The translations under genes were made by a program, and so were the position numbers. A stretch of DNA of 64,000 bases from positions 2,542,001-2,606,000 of the forward strand of contig NZ_CP069161.1 of the NCBI RefSeq assembly GCF_018802605.1, in the 5' to 3' direction. The stretch comes from Paludibacterium paludis (GTDB lineage: Bacteria > Pseudomonadota > Gammaproteobacteria > Burkholderiales > Chromobacteriaceae). Of this stretch, positions 57,527 to 64,000 are shown piece after piece. The notes below the pieces were generated by a model. It ran no database searches, was not told the origin of the DNA, and was given only the letters and a program-made list of their open reading frames with translations. Each line of letters starts with the position of its first letter. The first letter of the stretch is position 1.

Positions 57527-57814
57527 ATGAAAAAAGCACTGATCGTTGGCGGCGACAATGTGGATCTGGTTCGGCGCGAACTGGCCGCGCAAGGCTACGA
57601 AGACGTTCAACACTGGCCGGGCCGCAAGCCCGGCGAATGCCGGCGCCCCTTTCCGCGCCATATCGATCTGGTGGTCGTCATGCTCGGCCACGTGAATCAT
57701 ACCCTGTGCCAGCGGGTGCGGCATGAGGCCGGCCGGCAGCGCCTGCCCATCCTGTTCTCCGGCCGCAAGCACACCGCCCCGCTCAAAACCCAGCTTGCCG
57801 GGGCATCGCCATGA
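57527..57814 (+). CDS. DUF2325 domain protein
   Basis: The 95-residue protein matches DUF2325: a Rossmann-like start MKKALIVGGDNVDLVRRELA, HIDLVVVMLGHVNHTLCQRV and a final RLPILFSGRKH. The family is of unknown function and is often found with DNA-binding or metal-related genes. AAGGGG precedes the ATG. It overlaps the next gene by four bases. Confidence 0.8.
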   Translation: MKKALIVGGDNVDLVRRELAAQGYEDVQHWPGRKPGECRRPFPRHIDLVVVMLGHVNHTLCQRVRHEAGRQRLPILFSGRKHTAPLKTQLAGASP

Positions 57815-58371
57815 AAGACAGGGATCGGCTGTCGCGACTCGTCGAGCGCGTCCGGCAACGGACGTTCAGCGGGTTTCCCCTGGAGGTATCCCGCGATGGA
57901 ACGGTGACGGGTTCCTTCATGAAAATGCGCCTGGCCAGCCGTTTCGCCGACCATGGCGAGGCTGGAGGCCTGGCCTTCGCGGCCTGCCGCGACGCCGCCG
58001 GCGAGCCCTTCGGCGAAGTGGCGCTATACCGGCTGGCCGCCACGCAAGGCAACCGCGCGGCGCTGGATCGTTTCTTGCGAACGCTCCACCTGCTCAACCA
58101 TGTCGCGCTGGGCGAGCCGTGGGAACGGCTGGGACTCCCGGTGAGCGAGGCTTTGCTCGCCGAAGTGGAAGACCATCATGGGCGGGCGTTCCGGTCCATT
58201 CTCGACGACCTCGGATTACCGCCGGACCGCTACGTCATTGTGCTGCCGGACTCACTGGCCGGCGACGCCGGGCGCCTGCAGTTCGTCCGCCGCAACTACC
58301 TGAGCCACGGTTTCACGACACGGCTGGCTTCGGCGTACTCCGCCCCTTGCGCCGCCACCTGCGCGCGCTAA
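57811..58371 (+). CDS. hypothetical protein coupled to the DUF2325 gene
   Basis: The 186-residue cytoplasmic protein is translationally coupled to the DUF2325 gene (ATGA). The middle has a helix-rich stretch (NRAALDRFLRTLHLLNHVAL) and LPPDRYVIVLPDSLAGDAGR, which recall the layout of degenerate EAL-type domains, but no EAL motif or metal ligands are seen. I do not assign a function. The last 59 bases overlap the end of the MFS gene on the other strand. Confidence 0.55.
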   Translation: MKDRDRLSRLVERVRQRTFSGFPLEVSRDGTVTGSFMKMRLASRFADHGEAGGLAFAACRDAAGEPFGEVALYRLAATQGNRAALDRFLRTLHLLNHVALGEPWERLGLPVSEALLAEVEDHHGRAFRSILDDLGLPPDRYVIVLPDSLAGDAGRLQFVRRNYLSHGFTTRLASAYSAPCAATCAR

Positions 58372-59650
58372 GCCAGACAACGGCAAGGCAAACCAGCGCA
58401 AGGTAGGCGGACACGGCCATCCTGCCGATGTCGAAAAGGGCGGTCACGATCAGGGGCGTCGCCACGGCGCAGATGGCGTAGGCCACATTGTAGGCCAGGG
58501 AAATGCCGCTGTAGCGGAACGCGGCGGGAAAACGCTCCACCATCGCCGAGGGAACGGCGCCGGTCACCCCGACAAAAAAACCGGTCAGCGCGTACGGCAG
58601 GAAAAACAGATGCTCCCCGGGCGCAAGACTCGCGAACAACCACAACTGGCACGCGCCAAGGCACGCCGCTCCGCCCAGCAAGGCGACATCGGTTCCGTGG
58701 CGGTCGGCCACCATGCCCGCGCACATCGATCCGGCGATCAGGCACAGAATCGCCAGCGAGTTGCCAAGAAGCGCCGAGGCCGGCTCGGCGGCGAAGCGCT
58801 CCTGCAAAGCGCCGGGCAGAATCAGGATCACCGTCAGAATGAACGACGCCAGCAGCCAGGTCAGCACCATCGATTCGGCCGACGCCCGCTTGCCCAGGGT
58901 CAGCGCCTTGCCCAACGGCAAGCCGTTCTCGGTCGCGAGGCTGCCGCTCAAATCGAGAAACACCGGTGTTTCGACCAGACGGCGGCGCAGCAACACCGCC
59001 AGGAGGCCGAACACGCCGCCCAGCAGGAAAGGCACGCGCCAGACGCCATCCAGCACCTCGGCCCGATCGAACGCGCTGCCGATCAGGGTGGTGATCAGCG
59101 ACGCCACCAGAATCCCCAGCGCCAGCGCGGCGCTCATCACACCGCAGGCAAAACCCCGCCGCCAGGCCGGCACATGCTCCGCCACGAAAATCCAGCCGCC
59201 GGGCACCTCCCCTCCGACCGCCACTCCCTGAACCAGCCGCAACGCCAGCAGGGCAAGGGGCGCGGAGGCGCCGATCTGCGCATAGGTCGGCAGCAGGCCG
59301 ATCGCCAGCGTCGGCGCCGCCATCAGCAGCAGGCTGAGAATGAACACGCCCTTGCGTCCGCGCCGGTCACCGAAATGCGCCATCACCAGACCGCCCAGCG
59401 GCCGGGCCAGATAGCCCGCGGCGAACAGTCCGTAGACCTGCAGATCGCGCAGCCAGGGGGGAATGCCGACCGGGAAGAACAGTTGCCCGATTTCCCTGGC
59501 GAAAAACACGAAAATAATGAAATTGTAGAATTCCAGGGCGCCACCCAGCGAGGCGTAACCCAGCACCCTGGCCGCCCATTCACCGCGGGCGCCGGACGGA
59601 TCGGAAAAGGTATCGCTTGGGGAATGGTCGCCCATAACTCCGTAGGCCAT
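58313..59650 (-). CDS. MFS transporter, metabolite:H+ symporter-like
   Basis: The protein of about 445 residues has 12 membrane segments and the MFS loop motif HFGDRRGRKGVFILSLLLMA after segment 2, with RLVQGVAVGGEVPGGWIFVA in segment 4. These are typical of the MHS/ShiA-ProP group. Start at 59650 or 59635 cannot be settled. The 3' end overlaps the convergent hypothetical gene by 59 bases, which is unusual in this otherwise well-spaced region. Substrate unknown, probably an organic acid or osmolyte. Confidence 0.85.
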   Translation of the reverse strand: MAYGVMGDHSPSDTFSDPSGARGEWAARVLGYASLGGALEFYNFIIFVFFAREIGQLFFPVGIPPWLRDLQVYGLFAAGYLARPLGGLVMAHFGDRRGRKGVFILSLLLMAAPTLAIGLLPTYAQIGASAPLALLALRLVQGVAVGGEVPGGWIFVAEHVPAWRRGFACGVMSAALALGILVASLITTLIGSAFDRAEVLDGVWRVPFLLGGVFGLLAVLLRRRLVETPVFLDLSGSLATENGLPLGKALTLGKRASAESMVLTWLLASFILTVILILPGALQERFAAEPASALLGNSLAILCLIAGSMCAGMVADRHGTDVALLGGAACLGACQLWLFASLAPGEHLFFLPYALTGFFVGVTGAVPSAMVERFPAAFRYSGISLAYNVAYAICAVATPLIVTALFDIGRMAVSAYLALVCLAVVWLSARRWRRKGRSTPKPAVS

Positions 59651-59799
59651 CGAAAATGAGTACCTTAATTATTTATCCGCTCATACACCAGACTCAACCC
59701 TGCCATGTTGAACGTCATAAAGAGTTGATCAGGATCGCGTTTTCAGCGACTTTTTTAATGTAAAGTTCATATGCCAACTTGAACCGACAAGGCTTATCC

Positions 59800-60234
59800 A
59801 TGAATCGACACGGACAGGGCTTCACGCTGGTCGAATTGATGATCGTCGTCGCGATCGTCACCATTCTCGCCACCATCGCCATCCCTTCCTATACCAATCA
59901 CATTGCCCGCACCCGAACCCGCGGCGCGATGGCCGACCTGACGGCGCTGGCGCTCGCCCTGGAAAACCTCTACCAGGTCAATCTCGCCTACCCCGGCCAG
60001 AACACCGCGAACACCGCCGCCACGATCGCGCTGTTCACCGCGGGCGGCGCGCAAAACGGAACGTGGACACCGGCACAGTCCGACAATTTCGATTACACCG
60101 TCACCTTCGACAGCACCCCGGGCTACGCCCTCGCCGCGACAGGCAAGGCAGGCTCGTCGGTGGCAGGCTGCGTCGTTCGGCTCGACAGCAGCAACGCGAA
60201 GAGCGCGCCATCATGTCCGGTTCAATGGAACTGA
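59800..60234 (+). CDS. pilE: type IV pilin-like protein (PilE-like minor pilin)
   Basis: The 144-residue protein has a short leader ending in glycine before the class III cleavage site (G/FTLVELMIVVAIVTILATI), with Glu at position 5. A PilE/ComP-like body follows with a C-terminal disulfide pair (GCVVRL and SCPVQWN). The ATG at 59800 is preferred to an upstream TTG. It is the first of five overlapping genes for minor pilins. The sequence is more minor-pilin-like than major-pilin-like because of its length and setting. Confidence 0.88.
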   Translation: MNRHGQGFTLVELMIVVAIVTILATIAIPSYTNHIARTRTRGAMADLTALALALENLYQVNLAYPGQNTANTAATIALFTAGGAQNGTWTPAQSDNFDYTVTFDSTPGYALAATGKAGSSVAGCVVRLDSSNAKSAPSCPVQWN

Positions 60235-60725
60235 CACAGCGAGGCGCGACCCTGATGGAGCTCATGGTGACACTCGTCATCCTGGCGGCTCTGCTGGTCA
60301 CGCTCGCGCCGCTGACCGGGCAATGGCTCGGCCGCGGACAACAGCGCGCATCCCGGTGCGCGCTGGTCAACGCCATCGATATGACCCGCGGTCTTGCGCT
60401 GCGCAATCTGCCGGCCGCCACGGACACCCCTCCCGCGGTGCTATGCCTGTCGCCGACAGCGCTGAATGTTTACCGCGGCGACCGGCTGCCGTCCGCGTGC
60501 CCCTCGTCGCCCGATGCGCGGGCGGTCTGGTCGACGGCCGCGACCGCGGCCAGCCCGTTCTTCACCCCGGCAAACGGCGCCGTGGTTCCGTCCGCCACGG
60601 CCTGCTATGCGTTGGACAGTGCCGGAACGCCGGCAGACGCAACGATCGGTGCCACCTCTTGCGACCCCCGGCTCGAGAGCCGGCTGATCAAGGATGCGCT
60701 TTATGCCAACTGCCGTTTCAAATAA
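60213..60725 (+). CDS. fimT: minor pilin, FimT/GspH-like
   Basis: The 170-residue prepilin has a cleavage site in QRG/ATLMELMVTLVILAALL with Glu at position 5 and Ala at position 1. The FimT/GspH-type body is seen in SRCALVNAIDMTRGLALRN, and paired cysteines follow. It overlaps the previous gene by 22 bases. FimT-type pilins prime pilus assembly and in some species bind DNA. Confidence 0.82.
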   Translation: MSGSMELTQRGATLMELMVTLVILAALLVTLAPLTGQWLGRGQQRASRCALVNAIDMTRGLALRNLPAATDTPPAVLCLSPTALNVYRGDRLPSACPSSPDARAVWSTAATAASPFFTPANGAVVPSATACYALDSAGTPADATIGATSCDPRLESRLIKDALYANCRFK

Positions 60726-61113
60726 GCGCCGACAACGGGGCGACATGCTGCTCGAAGCGCTGGTCGCCATGCTGGTCATGACTGCGCTGGGACTGGGACT
60801 GGTGTTCACGCAAGGCCGCGCGGCCGTCGCGCAAAAAACCCTGCGCAGCCAGAACCTCGCGGTGGTGCGCATGCGCGTGCTGCTGCAGGGCGACCAGGCC
60901 GCCTTGTGCCAGACGCCCTCCCCGACCCTGCCATTGACGCCCTCGGTTTCGCTGCCCCTGACGGTACGCTGCTCGACGCGCAACATGGCCGTGGATGCGC
61001 CGGCAGCGGGAACCGGCAGCGCGGCGGTAACCGTTCCGGTGGTGACCCTGTCGGTCAGCAGCCCCGCGCTCCTCGGACCTGGGACCCTGACCCTTTCCAC
61101 GGTGGCGCCATGA
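60703..61113 (+). CDS. pilV: minor pilin, PilV/GspI-like
   Basis: The 136-residue prepilin is cleaved in QRG/DMLLEALVAMLVMTALG. Position 1 is Asp, unusual because Phe or Met is normal, but Glu5 is present. The order after FimT and before PilW is that of fimT-pilV-pilW operons. It overlaps the previous gene by 23 bases. A shortened C-terminal body lies behind the helix. Confidence 0.8.
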   Translation: MPTAVSNKRRQRGDMLLEALVAMLVMTALGLGLVFTQGRAAVAQKTLRSQNLAVVRMRVLLQGDQAALCQTPSPTLPLTPSVSLPLTVRCSTRNMAVDAPAAGTGSAAVTVPVVTLSVSSPALLGPGTLTLSTVAP

Positions 61114-61784
61114 AGACCCAGCGCGGACTGTCGCTGATGTCCACGCTGATCGGCCTGCTGCTGGCCTCGATCACCTTGCTGGCCATGCTGGTGCTGTATC
61201 GCGGTACCGTCCGTCAGACCGTCGGCGACAACGGTTCGATCCGTCGCGCATCGCGCGATGTGCAACTGGATGAAGCGCTGATGACCGGATCCATGAAATT
61301 GCAGAACGCCGGATATGGCCTACCGGCGGCCAAGGCCGGATCGGATGTGGTGGTTCTGAACGGCGTGACTTTCACGAACGGCACGACCCTGGACTACGCC
61401 GGCAACCCGCTGCAGACCGGACGCTCGCCGAGCGGCAACGCCATTTTGTGGCGCGTCCGGGGCGGAAACACCACGATCTGCCAGGGACTGGTCGCGCCGG
61501 CCGACGGCAACCTGTGGTTCCTGCAAACCGCGACCGACTGTTCCCTGGGCTCGGCCTGGAACACCATCGGCTGGACGCCCCTTCCGCTGCTGACGGGCAA
61601 CACCTCCGTCGCCGCATCGCAGGCCGCGGTGTTCGCCCTCTCCGAGTCGGCGTGCTGGCCCTATAACAGCAATGCCGCCGCCGCGCCCGCGGGCATCCGC
61701 GCCACCATCACCCTGCGCGATCCGGTCGCCGGAGATGTCGCGCATGGCGTGTGCCTTGTCAACCTGACAGGATGGACCCCATGA
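61110..61784 (+). CDS. pilW: minor pilin, PilW/GspJ-like, lacking Glu5
   Basis: The 224-residue protein has a pilin-type N-terminus, QRG/LSLMSTLIGLLLASITLL, in which position 5 is Ser instead of the usual Glu. A PilW-type body with DVQLDEALMTGSMKLQNAGY and many glycine/threonine-rich turns follows. Position between pilV and pilX supports the call. Subunits without Glu5 are thought to sit at the pilus tip. It overlaps both neighbours by four bases. Confidence 0.8.
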   Translation: MKTQRGLSLMSTLIGLLLASITLLAMLVLYRGTVRQTVGDNGSIRRASRDVQLDEALMTGSMKLQNAGYGLPAAKAGSDVVVLNGVTFTNGTTLDYAGNPLQTGRSPSGNAILWRVRGGNTTICQGLVAPADGNLWFLQTATDCSLGSAWNTIGWTPLPLLTGNTSVAASQAAVFALSESACWPYNSNAAAAPAGIRATITLRDPVAGDVAHGVCLVNLTGWTP

Positions 61785-63745
61785 GGCAACCCGCCCTCCC
61801 ATGCCGCCAGCGCGGCATCGCCGTACTGCTCCTTGTCACGCTGATCGGACTGGGGCTGTCGGTCGTCATTCTGAGCGCCATGGCGTATACCCGCGCGGGG
61901 CAGGCGGGCAGCCTGAGTCTGCGCACCCAGACCGAAGCCCAGTTGCGCGCCTGGACGGGCCTCGAAGCGGTGCGGCTTTACCTTGCCACAGCCCCGGTCG
62001 CCGCCAAGGCCGATCGCTTCGGCACCGCCACACCGGCCAACCCGATTCCGCTGACACTGGATCTGCCGCAGGTCAGCGCCAGTGTCACCGGCTATGCGAC
62101 CAACGCCGACCATACCTTGCAGACATTGACCGTGCGCGTCACCGGTCAGAGTGGCGGCAGCCATGCCGTGCTCGAAGGACTGGTGGACATCGCCATCGCG
62201 GCCCCGCCGCCAAACGGCGATCTGCTGAGTTTCACCGGAGACCTCAGCCCGAACGGCGGAATTTCTTTCAAGGGCGATCCGGTCAATATTCTCGTCAAGG
62301 GCAATTTCATTACCCGGACCGGGGTGCAGGGCATCACCCAGATCTGCGTCACCGGCGATATCTCCCTTTCCGGGGGAAGCACGGCATTCAAGCGGCTGTG
62401 CGCGAACGGCGATATCACCCTGGCCTCGACCCACGCCGACCTCACCGAAGCCGGCGGCGACACCAGCCTGTCCGGCGCGGCGTCGGTCGGCACGCTCAAC
62501 GGCAACGGCTCGGCGAGTCTCACCGGGGGCTCCACGGCCGGCAACATCAATGTCATCAAGAACATCACGATGGACAGCGGCTCGTACGGCACCGGCACCT
62601 TCACCGCCAACGGCAGCGCCAACCTGAACGGTGGCAGCGTCCCCACCTTGCAGACCACACTGGGCAGCCAATTGCGGGGCAACGAGATCGGCACGTTGAA
62701 GACGGCGGCGAGTGTCGTTTCCACGGGGGCGGCGATCACCGGCATCGCGCTGGTGGCCGGCAACTACACCGAAAACAGTTACGGCAGCGTGAACAGCGGC
62801 CAGCTTGGCGGCCGTGTCCTGCCCGGCCCCAATCCGAAGATCAATCTGACCCCCGTCCCCGGGCTGACCGTTGCCATACCGGTCGTGCCGCCGGTGAAAA
62901 TGGTGACGGCCACGCCCGTCAAGGTCGACGCCTACGCGTTCAAGAGCGCGGCGAATTACGTTTTCGGGTTCGATGGCTCGGGCAACCGCACCGTCACCGT
63001 CAACCACCTTTTCGGTCTGGCCGACGGCGCACGCTTCTACCTCGACAACAGCGGCTGGATGTGCACGGTCAATCCTCGGGGCGGCGCCTGCCCGGGCTCG
63101 TCCAAGGCGGCGCGCGCCTGCACGGGCTACTGGTCGGGAGGAAATTGTTTCGACGGGTCGGGTACGGGCACCTGGAATCTCAACGGCAACGGCACCGTGC
63201 TCGCTCCCGGCGTCGCCTGGTTCGACGGCAACGTCACACTGGGAACCGGCACGTTCTTCAACTCGGTGATCGCCACCGGCAACATCGCCACATCGGGGAA
63301 CAACGTCAGCCGTGGCGTCAATCTTTCCGGTTACAGCGACATTTGCGAAAACGGCGAATACGCCGCCCACTATCCGACCAATCTGTGCGACATCAAGAAC
63401 CGCAAGCTGATCGTCACGGCGGCGGGCAATCTGCAGTTTCTGGCGGGAAGCTACAACAGCAACGGGGATTTCACCGGAGGGCAGATCACCCTGGGCTCGT
63501 CCAATGCCCTGTGGGGCGACATCGTGGCGGGCGATCACCTTGTCACCAACGGAAGCACCGAAATCCATGGCGCGATCACGACCTCGGGACAGAGCGGCCG
63601 CGGCCAGAACATCATGGGGGGCGGCACGACGATCGACATGACGGGACTTCCTTCTTCCTACACGCCGGGAGGCTGGTCCTCCGGCGGGGGAGGAAACGGC
63701 TCGGGCAAAATCACCGTCACACTCCGGAATCTGCGCTATCTCTGA
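61781..63745 (+). CDS. PilX-like minor pilin with very large repetitive C-terminal region
   Basis: The 654-residue protein starts like PilX (MRQPALPCRQRGIAVLLLVT, a prepilin site without Glu5). Then, instead of the usual 150-200 residues, it continues with about 500 glycine-, serine-, threonine- and asparagine-rich residues in short repeats: GNGSASLTGGSTAGNINVIK, GTFTANGSANLNGGSV, GSGNRTVTVNHLFG. This looks like a beta-solenoid or bactofilin-type repeat fold. Near the end is GQITLGSSNALWGDIVAGDH. No pilY1 gene is in view. It may be a tip adhesin that replaces PilY1. Function is inferred. Confidence 0.75.
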   Translation: MRQPALPCRQRGIAVLLLVTLIGLGLSVVILSAMAYTRAGQAGSLSLRTQTEAQLRAWTGLEAVRLYLATAPVAAKADRFGTATPANPIPLTLDLPQVSASVTGYATNADHTLQTLTVRVTGQSGGSHAVLEGLVDIAIAAPPPNGDLLSFTGDLSPNGGISFKGDPVNILVKGNFITRTGVQGITQICVTGDISLSGGSTAFKRLCANGDITLASTHADLTEAGGDTSLSGAASVGTLNGNGSASLTGGSTAGNINVIKNITMDSGSYGTGTFTANGSANLNGGSVPTLQTTLGSQLRGNEIGTLKTAASVVSTGAAITGIALVAGNYTENSYGSVNSGQLGGRVLPGPNPKINLTPVPGLTVAIPVVPPVKMVTATPVKVDAYAFKSAANYVFGFDGSGNRTVTVNHLFGLADGARFYLDNSGWMCTVNPRGGACPGSSKAARACTGYWSGGNCFDGSGTGTWNLNGNGTVLAPGVAWFDGNVTLGTGTFFNSVIATGNIATSGNNVSRGVNLSGYSDICENGEYAAHYPTNLCDIKNRKLIVTAAGNLQFLAGSYNSNGDFTGGQITLGSSNALWGDIVAGDHLVTNGSTEIHGAITTSGQSGRGQNIMGGGTTIDMTGLPSSYTPGGWSSGGGGNGSGKITVTLRNLRYL

Positions 63746-63768
63746 TCCGCTTTCGCGGCGGCGCCCCG

Positions 63769-63799
63769 AAAAAAGACCCCCGGTCGCATTGGCCGGGGG
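63769..63799 (-). terminator. terminator for a minus-strand transcript from beyond the window
   Basis: A stem of CCCCCGGTC (63777-63785) with GGCCGGGGG (63791-63799, one wobble) has a run of thymines on the minus strand only (complement of AAAAAA at 63769-63774). It ends a leftward transcript, not the pilin operon. Confidence 0.75.
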
Positions 63800-63801
63800 C
63801 G

Positions 63802-64000
63802 GACACCTCAGAGTAAAACTTGCATGCACTCACTTGCGCCCACCTCGCGTGGGAAAGCGTGCCCAGTCTCCCACGGATTGTTCCTCTTGTGACCTGACCG
63901 GCGGTGCAGGTTAAACCTGTTACATGACAAATTCCTTTCGGGTATCAGAAGATTCCTATATTTGCGCATTACAGTGAACTTTTTTATTCGTCCATCCGTC
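63802..64000 (-). ncRNA. possible small RNA or 3' leader, minus strand
   Basis: To the right of the terminator no convincing protein gene is seen on the minus strand. A 54-codon basic frame exists but has no ribosome-binding site. Internal hairpins are visible, for example GTGGGA with TCCCAC (about 63845-63872). A non-coding RNA ending at the terminator, or the tail of a gene outside the window, are both possible. I do not recognise a named RNA. Confidence 0.3.

Noticed and set aside
61661..63829. 722-codon minus-strand frame opposite the PilX-like gene
   Set aside because: Antisense of a GC-rich repeat gene; no ribosome-binding site, and it crosses the minus-strand terminator.

Overview
The window is a high-GC chromosome segment from a betaproteobacterium, most likely of the order Neisseriales (Chromobacterium-like). 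This rests on gene content (glucose PTS, AdhE, YbhGFSR exporter with its own TetR, DUF1842/DUF1843 proteins with a radical SAM enzyme, type IV minor pilins) and on codon bias. It is inference, not a database match. I see no rRNA, tRNA or CRISPR array.

Left part (1-22.65 kb), chromosomal and GC-rich: the 3' part of ptsG with a tandemly duplicated EIIB domain; adhE and its terminator; a periplasmic solute-binding protein; a soluble PAS-type chemotaxis receptor; an effector-binding-domain protein; a TopAI(YjhX)/YjhQ pair; a six-gene leftward operon (TetR, YbhG, YbhF, YbhS, YbhR, outer-membrane factor) behind a palindromic operator; a DUF3995 protein; a TMEM175-like channel; a LysR/EamA divergent pair; another solute-binding protein; and a four-gene cassette of three GDL-motif DUF1842/DUF1843 proteins followed by a radical SAM/SPASM enzyme.

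Middle (22.65-32.5 kb) is an AT-richer island. It is a mosaic of broken insertion sequences (IS256, IS5, IS481, IS2-group IS3, ISL3 and IS630 types) interleaved with leftward polymorphic-toxin remnants. The toxin C-termini (TNT-like, EndoU-like, two unidentified) are beheaded, while the small immunity-type genes behind them are mostly intact. A truncated KptA/Tpt1-like gene is coupled to one of these pairs. No full-length toxin delivery protein is present.

Right part (32.5-64 kb) returns to GC-rich chromosome. A lactate regulon comes first: lldR divergent from lutA-lutC-lutB-dld-II-lldP, with two palindromic operators in the shared region. Then come a secreted glucose/sorbosone dehydrogenase-like protein, endonuclease I, a GDSL phospholipase/hemolysin, a LysR/SDR divergent pair, an alpha/beta hydrolase, and a 450-base region with two terminators. 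After that are pepD, an ATM1-type ABC exporter, a 33-residue membrane peptide, apaG, the rpe-SDR-gph-trpE group, sbp, a DUF2325 gene with its partner, an MFS transporter, and a minor-pilin operon (PilE-like, FimT, PilV, PilW, and a very large PilX-like protein).

The best candidates for little-described biology are the GDL cassette, the PilX-like protein with a large repetitive C-terminal region, and the island in which immunity genes outlast their toxins. Start codons were moved from the longest open frame wherever a ribosome-binding site or protein family made a later start more likely.
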